Shown here: piece by piece, positions 23,988 through 35,004 of the stretch
How positions within the stretch are numbered: the first letter of the stretch is position 1
How the letters are laid out: every line of letters starts with the position of its first letter
NCBI GenBank assembly: GCA_002245135.1
Contig: NGBS01000015.1
Span: forward strand, 1-64,000
DNA length: 64,000 nt
Source of the DNA: Proteromonas lacertae
Taxonomy: Eukaryota; Sar; Bigyra; Opalinata; Proteromonadidae
Reading direction: 5' to 3'
The notes under the pieces: model-generated
Database searches by the model: none
Told to the model about the DNA's origin: nothing
Seen by the model: the letters and a program-made list of their open reading frames with translations, nothing else
Translations under genes and position numbers: made by a program

Positions 23988-25693
23988 TTAATCATACAAT
24001 TGAAATAATTCAGCAACTGACTCACTTCGTTTTGTCTTTAATCCAGCTCTTGGCATGTAATAGCAGTCTGTACACTGATCTGCTATATATTTCTGTAAAG
24101 AAATTGGTATTTGCAATAAAACTTCTTTTGTCTTTTTATCTAGATTTTCATCATTCATATATCTATTTTCTTTATCTAATGGATATTTCTGTCTTATCTT
24201 CTCCATCATATTCTTTCTGTCATCATCCATTTGTTTTATTAATGGCATATTTTCATCATCATACCAAGTGTTATATGTACAAATCTTATCTCTAGCTAAA
24301 CAGAAATTATTCAAATCTTCTTCTGGATCATACAAAGCTTCATTAACATCAAATTTACTTTTACCTTCTCCTCCTCCTCTTTTTGTTGTTGTTCCTGTAG
24401 ATGTTCCTTTTCTATTCTTACTTTCTGCTTTTGCTTTTCGCTCCATTTCAGATTGTAGCTTTTCTGCTTTTCTATATTGTTCTAACATTGATTTTGACAT
24501 ATCATATGGTTCGGGAAATACAATCTTGTTTTCTGCTGTTGGTAATCTTAAATAATCTTCTCTATGAGGATTATTCAATTCTGGAGGTGGTCTTTTTTGT
24601 TTTGTTATTATGCTGTGTTATAAACTTCATCCTTTGGACAATTTGCATTAAATGTTTTTAATAAATTTGATGGATGTGTTGGATTGACATTTCCACTTCC
24701 ATATATACATAATGGCTTTTTTGGAGGTGGTGGATCAATATTAAATTTCTTTTTTAATTCATTTTCTCTAGCTTCAGATGCTTCTATCTTCTTTTGAAAT
24801 TTCCAATTCTTTGTAACGTGAGGTGGTTTGCTTCTACCAAGACTTTTCTATTATAATAATTATTATTATATATAAAAATACACTTAGTATTTTACTTTCA
24901 ACTTTCTTTAGCTTTTCTTTTTCTTTGTTGACTTTAGATTCTTTGAATTTCTTAATCTTATCAGCTCTTTCTTTTTGTGGGTTTGATGAAGGATAATCTA
25001 TCATTTTTCTCAAATCAACTTTATCTCTGTATTCTGATTTTGATCGTTAATATACTTTTTGGTTTTCCAGTGTTTAACATTGAATCTGATGATATTTTTG
25101 GTTTTTTATTATCCTCTATTGTTTGTGTAGAAAAAGAACTTAGCATCTGAACTGGTTTATTTTTCTCTAACGTTTTAGTTTTATTCAATGTTGCTTTTCT
25201 GTATTGTGTTTTAACAAAATCAACAATTTTTGGTTGTGTTACTGATGAAGATAATTCATAATCTTCACTCCTTATATCATTTTCTTCATTGTCATTATCC
25301 ATTTGTACACCTGTATCTGTTTGAGTTCCTTCTTCTCTATCATAATAATTTTCATCTTCATTTTCATATTCATCATAATTACAATCATTATCATATTCTT
25401 CTTCCTCCTCCTCTTCATATTCATTTTCATTATTATCATTATTACTATTATTGTATTGATTAGAAGTATAAAGATTTGCTTCATTGCTTCTGACTTGAGC
25501 TAAATGTGGTTTAAATGAAGATTTATATTCTGTTTCCCATCTATCAGGAATAGCTATTTTGTTATTAGGATTGGGTTCATTAATATCATGCTATTAATAA
25601 AAACATTCGCAAATATACTTTTATAACATAATTATAATATGGTGGACATGTATAATATTCATCATTGAGATGACAACCATTATGCACTAACAT
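23988..25693 (-). CDS. Unknown acidic/basic low-complexity protein
   Basis: The family is not recognised. At least four exons are joined by short introns (one near 25593-25620, one near 24850-24890, others near 25.0 and 24.6 kb). The start at 25693 (MLVHNGCHLNDEYYTCPP) is followed by AIPDRWETEYKSSFKPH, then a long Glu/Asp/Asn/Tyr-rich stretch, a Lys-rich middle with K/E heptad-like runs (ASEARENELKKKF), and a conserved-looking C-terminal part with EDYLRLPTAENKIVFPEPYD and DQCTDCYYMPRAG. No signal or TM segment. The W-E-T-E-Y-K-S-S-F string is loosely like short repeats in axonemal proteins, which is only a guess. Exon limits in the middle are uncertain. Confidence 0.5.
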
Positions 25694-25890
25694 ATTAATG
25701 AGAAAATGAAATTTATATAAAATTCAACAGCTAGTTTTTTAAATTTACAGTTTTATCACGATTGTTTTTGATCGATTGTTAATAATTTAGAATTGTTAGC
25801 ATCGATTGTACTTCTCACTTGATTTTTATTAATTTTTTCATCTATTATACACATATTTTACTTGTTTTTTGTAGGCAACAATAAAAGAAA

Positions 25891-26784
25891 ATGAAAATAG
25901 TTATATCACCTACTTTATTTCGTCATATGTTACACGCTACATTGTTAATGATAGTTTTGGTTGTTGTGTTTGGTTTTCTTCCTGTTTTTATATCATATGC
26001 ACTTTATCCAAAAGTAGAAGATGTTGCTGTTATTGTAAGATGTAAGATGTTGACATTACCTCAAAAACGAAGAATTGAGAAATATAATTCAACAGTTAGT
26101 AGATATTTTGATTTTTGGATGTTTTATGATGCTACTGGTGATGTTAACTATCACCACTTTTACATTACAAGTAATGATATTTTAAAAGTATATCCAAAAA
26201 TGCAGTCAATAAGAGATAGATGTTCAAAACTCACATCGCTTTCTAATGCAGCATTTTATCAACGTATCTCCTTCACAGAAAGCATAATTATTTGGCTTGA
26301 TCAATTTGGTCATAAATACAGTCAAATTTGGATATTTGAACAGGATTTAGGTTATGCAGGTAATATAGGTAATTTCTTCTACTCCTATTATGAAGATAAA
26401 ACTGATTTTCTTCTTTTAAATTATGATAATATGAGTAAAATGAATGAAAATAAAACATACGATTATAAATCATGTCAAAGTGACAAATATAGTGAAAGAA
26501 TAAAATCAGAAAGGTATGATTTGTATGTAACTAACCCCATTTTAATGAGATTTTCAAGAAGAGCTTTGGAATATATACATGAAGAACATGCTAAAGGATT
26601 TCACGCTAATAGTGGGCAATTCGTTCCTTATATGATTGGACATTATAATTTAACATATAAAATAATATCTGATAAATATATTGGTGAATTGAATCCCAAG
26701 AATCCAATTAATGAAAGTAATTGGATGGATATTCAATGGAACTATGATAAGAAGAATAAATTCTATCATCCGCTCAATTTTTAA
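25891..26784 (+). CDS. Type II membrane glycosyltransferase-like protein
   Basis: Single exon, 297 residues. An N-terminal anchor (LLMIVLVVVFGFLPVFISYAL) precedes a luminal domain with VAVIVRCKM, a possible GT-A start, and WIFEQDLGYAGNIGNFF, where E-Q-D takes the position of a D-x-D motif. This E-Q-D-x-x-Y-x-G-N pattern is one I associate with uncharacterised protist glycosyltransferase-like proteins. The end (ESNWMDIQWNYDKKNKFYHPL) is also reminiscent of that group. It has no close neighbour of the same kind. Activity and sugar unknown; the TM topology is the firmest part of the call. Confidence 0.5.
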   Translation: MKIVISPTLFRHMLHATLLMIVLVVVFGFLPVFISYALYPKVEDVAVIVRCKMLTLPQKRRIEKYNSTVSRYFDFWMFYDATGDVNYHHFYITSNDILKVYPKMQSIRDRCSKLTSLSNAAFYQRISFTESIIIWLDQFGHKYSQIWIFEQDLGYAGNIGNFFYSYYEDKTDFLLLNYDNMSKMNENKTYDYKSCQSDKYSERIKSERYDLYVTNPILMRFSRRALEYIHEEHAKGFHANSGQFVPYMIGHYNLTYKIISDKYIGELNPKNPINESNWMDIQWNYDKKNKFYHPLNF

Positions 26785-26910
26785 TAGCAACTTAGTAATT
26801 ATTTATTTATTTTAGTTTGTTTATTGATGTGATAAATTCAATTTACATATTTTGGTAAATAGAAAGGTAAATTACTGTCACTAGTTGTTGTGTTTTTTGT
26901 TTTTAAAAAA

Positions 26911-28495
26911 ATGTCTTATTACCAGGATCCTAACGATGTGTATAGACAATTAAACAGAGTAACAATGGAATCTCAAAAGAAAGATGAATTAATTATGGAA
27001 TTAGAAAAAGAAAGAGACTATTTAAGAGTATATTTTGCATTTTTATCCTCTTAGAATCGTAGTACAGAATTTGAAAAACAATTAAATGAAGCTAAAACTA
27101 CCATTTACCAATATGAAGGAAAGATTAACAGCATTAGTTCAAACTCTATTCCTTATGATAAGCATGTCAATTATGTAAATGAACAAATAGGAACAAGACA
27201 AAAACAACTTGAGCAAATTATTAGAGATAAAGATAGAGTAGAAAATCAGTATTCAGCAACGCAAAACCAACTAGAAGCATTATCAAGTCAAGTTCAAGCA
27301 TTACAAGCAGATAATAATCAATTGAGAAGATTATTAGCAAAGGAAACCCAATCCCACGACGGTGCTTTAGAATCATTGACAAGAGAGAATCGTAGAAATG
27401 TGACACAACTCCAGCAATTAGAGTCAGAAAGAAGAAATTTATCGGAAGAAATTGTACAACTAAAACTCACAATTGAAAGACAATTAAATGTATATATATA
27501 TATCAATATGTTTAATATATGTAATAATTATTATTGAATAGAATCAATCAGATAGAGACAGAATATATGAAGAACAAATCGAACAATTGAAACACAAAAT
27601 CATCGATATGGAAGATCATTCAAGCAGTACCCTTCTAGAAACATCAGACAAATTAACAATGATGTCTCATAAATCAAGAGAACAAAGTGAATTAATAGAA
27701 TCCCTCACAAGGGATTTAAAACAGTGTATGACTGAAAAAACATTAATCAAAAATGATTTAAGTGATAGAATTAATGCATTAATATCTCAACGTAATGTTT
27801 TTGCTACTCATATGTCAGAGATGGAGACAATATGGAACGAAAAATTACAAGCAATTAGTGAAGAAAGAGATAAGCTTCAATCTCAATTGAAATCAATGAT
27901 AATTGAATTAAAGCATTTATCTGACAATCCAGCTGTAATTACTGCCAGAAAACATGCTAAAGAAATGGAAGAAAAATTGAAAAGTAATGAAAATGATATG
28001 AACTTATTAATGGAAAGTATTAAACAAGAGAAATCCACTTTAATCGGAAGAATCCATGATCAAGCTATTAGTATACATGATTTGACAGAACAAGATAAAT
28101 CATCAGATAAAAATTGGATTAATTTAGCAGTCAATAATGATAGTGTCTTACCTAATACAACTACAAATATTATCGGATCATTTTCAAAAATAGGAAATGT
28201 TAATTCACCTAGTGTAAACAATAATAATTCAATAAATAATAGTTTGTTAAATAATACACCTGCTACTAATGGTGCTAATACAAGATCTTATTCGTTTATG
28301 GATAGTAATAGCAATACAGCTTCTCCTTATCGTTCATCTCCAATGAGAGATTATTCAACATCATCATCATCAACATCAACAGCTAATATTAATAGCAATA
28401 GATATACTATTGGTAAAACAGCTGATATTAATATTAATAATACTAATTCAAAGAAAGCTTTATTTGATAATGATTTACCTTCATTTTTGAAGTAA
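26911..28495 (+). CDS. Long coiled-coil protein
   Basis: Three exons (introns near 27029-27055 and 27489-27540) give about 500 residues. The first 400 or so residues are predicted coiled coil with regular Leu/Ile heptads and many Glu, Gln, Lys and Arg (for example ERRNLSEEIVQLKLTIERQL). The C-terminal 120 residues are Asn/Ser/Thr-rich and disordered. Such proteins are usually cytoskeletal, centrosomal, ciliary-base or Golgi tethers, but nothing here decides between them. The ATG at 26911 sits after a clean upstream A-run and begins the coiled-coil register within about 20 residues. Confidence 0.65.
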
Positions 28496-28652
28496 ATAGA
28501 GTGATAGTAATAATAACATTATATTTTATTATACTTTATTGGTTGTGTTTTTGTATTTTCACAAAATAAACAATTATATAAAAATGAAATGAGTTATTAA
28601 TGAAAGTATATATAAGATTTAGTAATAATAAAAGCGAAATATAAGAAGAATA

Positions 28653-30643
28653 TTATATTCTAATATAATAATACTCTCTTGTTTTTAATGATGCATATAC
28701 TATATTAATTTCTTTTTTTTCTTTTCTTTTTGTAGAAAAATCCAAATCACTCATCATTCTTTCTATTTTTGATGCTGGATAATCTTCTAATATTTCAGGA
28801 TGTTTACTGAAATAGGTTATTCTCTTTCTCACATCATGACTACATTTTCTATACAATAATTTTCCACTCAATTCTCCTGGATAATCTACATCCCAATCGT
28901 ATAAAAATAATCTTAAATTATTTCGACTTAATAATGAACATAATATAAATATTTCTTCTTCTAATTCATCTTTGAATTCTTTACTCTATATTATAATATT
29001 ACAATACAATATTATTGATATACATTCTCTAATTCTTTTCTTTCATATTCTCTTACAGCTTTTTTAATAAATTCCCATGGATATAAATAATTTTCTTCTA
29101 AATGAATAATATCTTCACTATCACATATATAAATATCTTCTAAGAACAATTTGATTTGATCAGTAGTCATATATGCTTCATTACATCTATCCCACTTTGA
29201 TAAACAGCCATTATCTCTGTAATATTTGTACATATGTCTAAAATTTATAAAAGAATGTTTAATATACTCAAAAGCTTCTTTAACTGATTTTACTCTTGCA
29301 TTAACATATTTTTCTTCATCACTCATTTCTCTTGCTGTATTTAATATAAACTTTGTTAATCCTCCAACTGCAAATGCTACTCCTCCAGCTACTATACACA
29401 ATGATGCTGCTGGTAATGCTATTGCACTGGCTGCTAAAGCATATGGTGTAGCAGCCATTGCTCCAAGTGATGCAGCTGATGAAGCAACATTAATAGCTAA
29501 TCCAACATCATCCTAAATCATTATATCATATTAAATATACTTTTGTTTCTTCATATTCTTTAACAGCAAATGCTAAATCTACAACAGCTGAAGCACCTAA
29601 TGCTAATGAAGGTGTAAGAGCTTTTAATCCTTTTGCTGTATATCCTGCATATCTAGCGCCTTCTCTAAATGCAAGCGTTGTTCCAACTGTTAACGATGAG
29701 GTAACACCTCCTGCTACTGTATTATATGCCACATTTCTTGCTCTTTCAATATAATCAGTATTCAAATGATATTTTCTGATTATATCATTTATCATTTCTT
29801 GTTTATCTCTATATTCTTTATAACACATAAATATATACTTTTTATAATCATAACTATTATAACAGAACTTTATTTGTAATTCTTCATATATACCTTTAAA
29901 TAGTTTTATTCTGTCATCTATTGTTTCACATCTATTGAATATCACTTCATAATCATTACATCTGATTGGTAATTCTATTAATAATCGATTCAAGAATCTA
30001 TTATTATTATTATATGGCATATATATACCCTTCACTCATTCTTTTTATTACTTCGACTATTCTATCAGATTCACTTTTGTTTTTGAATTCTTGGTATAAT
30101 CCTTCAGCTGCACCAAATAATGAACCAAATACAGCAGCACTTAGCAAATAAAGCTTTTACATTAGTTTGATTTGCTTTAGCTCTTTTTCTATATGCAGCA
30201 TTTCTCTTATTTCTGGAAGGATGAAGACTTTGACCCTTTTGGACGTTGAATAGAAGGAGGATGAGGTGAATGATTCTTTACTTTTGGTACTTTCAAGTTC
30301 TTAACAGCCATGCTATTATTATATCTCCACCTTCCACCATTTGAAGTGATATTAGGTTGATTATAATCGGAATCTTTATCAAATACTGAATCTGTTCTTT
30401 GGAATCTGTGAATCTTATAGCTATGCATATATTCAAGTTGTTCCACTTCCTTATCTCCTTTGAAGCTTCAAGGTTTTTTATCATTTGTATAGCTTTTTCT
30501 TTCTTCATTCCATATATTTCTGGATAATCTACAGGAATCTCTTCAATTTGTCTGTTATATTCATCTATAACTATTTGTATCTGTTCTTCATCTGACCAGC
30601 ATGATTCTATATCGCTATCTTGGTTAACTGAAGAAAGATCCAT
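28653..30643 (-). CDS. Hydrophobic-helix family, copy 1 (unrecognised family)
   Basis: I do not recognise the family. Exons in order encode: an acidic start with PVDYPEIYGM; a basic Pro-rich linker (HSPHPPSIQRPKG); an amphipathic region; an exon starting FLNRLLIELPI with TTLAFREGARYAGY; a Gly/Ala-rich hydrophobic exon (SLCIVAGGVAFAVGGL); then charged helices with KSVKEAFEYIKHSF and FLEDIYICDSEDI; and a final exon with KLLYRKCSHDVRKRITYF. No P-loop or known catalytic motif is visible. The hydrophobic exon continues in frame from the intron, so this copy looks the most intact downstream; the first exon region near 30.1-30.4 kb is less certain. A conserved leader lies 8 nt before the ATG. Confidence 0.5.
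28723..29048. repeat. Identical 326-nt block shared with 31191-31516
   Basis: By eye the two blocks are identical base for base, including the intron, with a constant offset of 2,468. Similarity stays very high to about 29,335/31,803 and then drops sharply in the hydrophobic exon. This fits recent gene conversion between family copies 1 and 2. Confidence 0.85.
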
Positions 30644-30650
30644 ATGTTAA

Positions 30651-30691
30651 GAAATTCAGAGTTGGACAAACCTCAATGTTGGCTCGAACCC
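30651..30691 (-). promoter_or_regulatory. Conserved leader element of the hydrophobic family, copy 1
   Basis: About 40 nt directly before the ATG at 30643. Read on the minus strand it begins GGGTTCGAGCCAACATTGAG and ends AACTCTGAATTTC. A copy at 32991-33029 is almost identical and a diverged one lies at 44624-44668. It may be a core promoter, a 5' UTR element or a fossil tRNA/SINE B-box (GGTTCGAGCC). Confidence 0.5.
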
Positions 30692-30911
30692 ATTTTTTGA
30701 TGAAATATCTTCTTATAACACCATTCAAATAATAAGAGTGTAATGAATGCGTTCTATACAAGTTGCCAATCGTTTATCATATTCATGTGCAAATTCTCAT
30801 TTCAAACGACACGACATATTATTACTTCTATATATAGAAAATTAGACAATATTTTGATGGTGGGATTTTCATAAATATTGCTTATGTAATTAATTCGAAA
30901 AAATGAAAAAT

Positions 30912-31020
30912 ATAGAAACTGAAACGATATAATTTTTTGAAATACATTTTAAAATCAAATTTGATGTTAAATGATGGCGATAAATCAAATAATAATTTCA
31001 GTGATATTATTGCACAATTA
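30912..31020 (+). pseudogene. Probable relic 5' end of a pseudokinase-LRR gene
   Basis: The stretch GAAACGATATAATTTTTTGA... through GATGGCGATAAATCAAATAA resembles the promoter and first codons of the intact gene at 33303 (GAAACGATTATATTTTTGAA... GATGGTAACAAATTAAATAA). No ORF continues. It stands in the same head-to-head place relative to family copy 1 as the intact gene does to copy 2. Confidence 0.35.
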
Positions 31021-31129
31021 TAATATATTGACACAGACTATATAACTAATAATGAAATATGATAAAATATTTAATGATAAATTAATAATATTTGAATAGA
31101 ATATCATCATTATACATATATTACATATA

Positions 31130-32977
31130 TTATGTATATATATCCCTTTTCTTTAACGAATTTAAAATTTGATTTATTTCACATCTTTCATTTCTTTTTG
31201 TAGAAAAATCCAAATCACTCATCATTCTTTCTATTTTTGATGCTGGATAATCTTCTAATATTTCAGGATGTTTACTGAAATAGGTTATTCTCTTTCTCAC
31301 ATCATGACTACATTTTCTATACAATAATTTTCCACTCAATTCTCCTGGATAATCTACATCCCAATCGTATAAAAATAATCTTAAATTATTTCGACTTAAT
31401 AATGAACATAATATAAATATTTCTTCTTCTAATTCATCTTTGAATTCTTTACTCTATATTATAATATTACAATACAATATTATTGATATACATTCTCTAA
31501 TTCTTTTCTTTCATATCTTCTAACTGCATTTTCAATATATCCCCATGGTATAGAGATACTTTTCTTCTAAATGAATAATATCTTCACTATCACATATATA
31601 AATATCTTCTAAGAACAATTTGATTTGATCAGTAGTCATATATGCTTCATTACATCTATCCCACTTTGATAAACAGTCATTATCTCTGTAATATTTGTAC
31701 ATATATCTAAAATTTATAAAAGAATGTTTAATATACTCAAAAGCTTCTTTAACTGATTTTACTCTTGCATTAACATATTTTTCTTCATCACTCATTTCTC
31801 TTGCTTTGTTTAATACATATCTTGTACCACATCCAAACAGAATCGAAGCAAATAATGATATACACCATATTGGAACATAAACAGGTGTAATAGCCATAGA
31901 AGCTAAAACAACTGGTGTGGCTATATAAGCCAGTTGCAGATGCTGCAGCTGAAGCAACATTAATAACTAATCCAAAATCATCCTAAATCATCATATTATA
32001 TTAAATATACTTTTGTTTCTTTATATTCATAAACTGAACTAGCCAAATCTACAACAGCTGAAGCACCTAATGCTAATGAAGGTGTAAGATCTTTTAGTTC
32101 TTTTGATGTATATCCTGCATATCTAGCGCCTTCTCTAAATGCAAGCGTTGTTCCTACTTTTAAAGCTGAATCAGCTCCTTTTACTAATGTGTTATATGCA
32201 ACATTTCCTGCTCTTTCAATATAATCTGTTTTTAATTTATACTTTTCTATTATATCATATAACATTTCTTCTTGATCTCTATATTCTTTATAATATATAA
32301 ATATATACTTCTTGTATATGTAATTATGGTAGCAATTCTTGCTTAGCAATTCTTCATATTTTCTTTTAAAATATATAATTCTTTCATCTATTGTGTCAAA
32401 TTTACTAAATGCTTTTCTATAATCATTACAATCTATAGGTAATTCTATTAATAATCGATTCAAGAATCTATTATTATTATTATATGGCATATATATACCC
32501 TTCACTCATTCTTTTTATTACTTCGACTATTCTATCAGATTCACTTTTTTTCTTGAATTCTTGGTATAATCCTTCAGCTGCACCAAATAATGAACCAAAT
32601 ACAGAAGCATTAGTAAATACTGATCCTATATTTGTTTGATTGGCTTTAGCTCTTTTTCTATGTAAATTATTTCTTCTATTTCGACCTGGATGCAAACTTT
32701 GACCTTTTGGACGTTGAATAGAAGGAGGATGAGGTGAATGATTCTTTACTTTTGGTAATTTCACATTTTTTATATCTCCTTGTTTTCTTCTATTCTTACA
32801 TTTACTATCCTGTTCCTCTGATGCTGTATTTTCTATTTCAACTTCTAGATCTTTTACCATTTGTAAAGCCTCATCTTTACTCATTCCATATATTTCTGGA
32901 TAATCTACAGGTATTTCTTCAATTTGTCTATCATATTCATCTATAGTAAGTTGTTCTTCTTCTTCAGTATCGTTCAT
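31130..32977 (-). CDS. Hydrophobic-helix family, copy 2 (possible pseudogene)
   Basis: Paralogue of the gene at 28653-30643. Exon 1 (ATG 32977) has PVDYPEIYGM, a basic linker (LHPGRNRRNNLHRKR) and an amphipathic Gly/Phe segment. A 31-nt intron (32468-32498) leads to the FLNRLLIELPI exon with GTTLAFREGARYAGYTSK and SLALGASAVVDLASS. The next exon is hydrophobic but very different from copy 1 (PIWCISLFASILFGCG). The joined frame breaks by one base near 31,935 and again near 31,545 relative to copy 1. 31191-31516 is identical to 28723-29048. Frame breaks may be assembly indels or real decay; the second is at the same place as one in copy 3. Confidence 0.5.
31191..31516. repeat. Identical 326-nt block shared with 28723-29048
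   Basis: Partner of the block in family copy 1. It covers the C-terminal exons and the intron before them. Confidence 0.85.
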
Positions 32978-32990
32978 AATACTAATTTTA

Positions 32991-33029
32991 AAATTCAAAG
33001 TTGGACAAACCTCAATGTTGGCTCGAACC
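32991..33029 (-). promoter_or_regulatory. Conserved leader element of the hydrophobic family, copy 2
   Basis: Nearly identical to 30651-30691: GGTTCGAGCCAACATTGAGG and on to AACTTTGAATTT, 13 nt before the ATG at 32977. The rest of 33030-33302 is AT-rich and carries the AAACGATT element of the divergent gene at 33303. Confidence 0.5.
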
Positions 33030-33302
33030 AATTTTAACATCAAATATCATTATATGTTAGATATTTAATTCAGTTAATATTATGCGTATATTTTATACAA
33101 TTCTTTCGTAATAAGAAAACTAAAATCTAATTTGTCACACTGAATGACACTCTTAAATTATTGCTTATAAACATAAAAAGTAAAACAATAATTTCATATT
33201 TACACTTTTTTTATCTATTATATATGGCACTATTTCAGAATAATGCAAAACAAAGATAATGAAACGATTATATTTTTGAAACATTATTAAAAAACGCATT
33301 TA

Positions 33303-34686
33303 ATGGGTATAGAATCATCAAAAGATGGTAACAAATTAAATAATAGTTCATGTAACAATATGGAACAAGTGAAGCATAATAATTATGGTTATAAAACAGA
33401 TGAATACAGTTTTAGTAAAACAATAGAGAAACAAATAAATTTAAGGTTATTAAAAGTTAGCAATGTTTGTTTGATCAGAGAAATTATTGAAAAATTAGAC
33501 TATTTTCACTTAATTTACATTGTGAAAGTGATTTCGATGTCAACAGAAGAAGATGAAATGAAAATAATAGAGACAATACTAGATAAAGATTTAGCAAATG
33601 TGTTGATTGATTCAAACATTAATGATAATATAATACTACTCAAAATAATAAGAATGTTAGTAGAGATTGAGAAATTGGGATTTCAAACATCAAATATAAG
33701 TGCTTCAGATATATTATTTAATAATAACAATCAAGTATTTACTACTAATCTATACAAAAATAATTTAAAATCAAGATCTACAAATCATCAACCAATAAAA
33801 GAGAAAATAGTAGAAATGACACATACTAATTCAAACCAACTAATCGAAGAATTACTAATAGAATTAAATGAAGAAGATGATGAAATAATAGAAGAACCAA
33901 TGATACAATTATTCAAAGATAATGATTTTTACTTTAAATTTTATCGTAAAATGGATGAAAATTTAAGTATAATAAATATGATATATTTCAACATTTAATA
34001 GGATGTTTTATTGATGAAAGAATAAAAGAATGTATGGATATAAAAGAGTTTAATGTACACTATAAAAGAACAGGATATGTTGCAGTTGAATACATATTGT
34101 TCAATGCTTATTCACTAGAATCAATAACAAAGTTAATATTTAACAGTATTCAATATTTTGTTATTTTATATGTAAATGAATAGGTAATGATATTGGGGAT
34201 ATAGGATTATATTATCTTTCTAAATTATTAAAATTTATTCCACATTTAGAAGTATTATGGCTGGGAGATAATAAAATTACTTCAAATGGATTTATACCAT
34301 TTACAAAGCAATTGTATAATATAAAAGAATTAAAAGAATTGAATATTAATTGGAATGAGATTGGTGATGAAGGAATGATATATTTGTGTAAATATTTATG
34401 TGATGTAAGTAATATAGAAGCACTTTATATAAACGCAAATGGTATATCTGACAGAGGAATAAAAGCATTTTGTCATTCTATTAATTATGTTAAAAATATA
34501 AAACTATTGGATATTAATAATAATAAAATATCATATAATGGATGTAGTTTGTTGTTTGATGAGTTAGTTAAGTGTGAAAACCTTCAATTAGTGTTAGTTA
34601 TGAAGAATAGGATAATTCATGGTAATAAATTGAGTGACAAACTGAAGTCATTACATTCATTCAAAAATCTAATTGTAAGGACTTAA
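33303..34686 (+). CDS. Pseudokinase-LRR protein, family member 2 (short)
   Basis: Head to head with family copy 2. The first exon (231 codons) keeps only a degenerate kinase-like fold: no HRD or DFG is visible, but the layout matches the paralogues, including a segment NISASDILFNNNNQVFTTN in place of the catalytic loop and its following strand. Two short introns (near 33964-33999 and 34145-34183) lead to ribonuclease-inhibitor-type LRRs such as LWLGDNKITSNGF and INWNEIGDEGMIYLCKYL. The frame is intact through the joins I tested. It lacks the ARM-like tail of the 35-42.6 kb paralogues. Likely a non-catalytic cytoplasmic protein; function unknown. Confidence 0.65.
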
Positions 34687-34818
34687 TATGAATAATGTAA
34701 ATAATTACAGTAATATAATAGTTATTTAATTTTATTATTGATATAGTGTGGTAATGAAATGAAATAGCATAGTAATATTAATTATTAAATGAAATAAAGA
34801 AAATAAGAAAAAAAGAAA

Positions 34819-34890
34819 GCCACGTGGGAGGATCGAACTCTCGACCTTCCGCTTACTAAGCGGGTGCTCTACCAACTGAGCTAACGGGGC
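34819..34890 (-). tRNA. tRNA-Thr(AGU), with mismatched stems
   Basis: 72 nt, no intron. On the minus strand: acceptor GCCCCGT/ACGTGGC, D arm GCTC AGTTGGTA GAGC, anticodon loop TTAGTAA with AGT at 34857-34855, and T loop TTCGATC. A- and B-box sequences are intact. Pairs 4:69 (C-U), 27:43 (C-A) and 50:64 (A-C) are mismatched, unusual for a working tRNA. It may be a decaying copy, contain sequence errors, or be repaired by editing. Confidence 0.8.
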
Positions 34891-35004
34891 TTCTGATATT
34901 TTGTATATTTTTGAGTTTATGTACTGTGTGTTTTGGTGTGTTTACTTTTTTTTCTCCTCTAATAAACAACAATAACAATAATGTATATAGTAAAAATTTA
35001 ATAG

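Noticed and set aside
28653-33029. Helix family as immunity-related GTPases or other P-loop proteins
   Set aside because: No GxxxxGK[ST], DxxG or NKxD motif in any frame of the three copies; the Gly-rich parts are hydrophobic helices.
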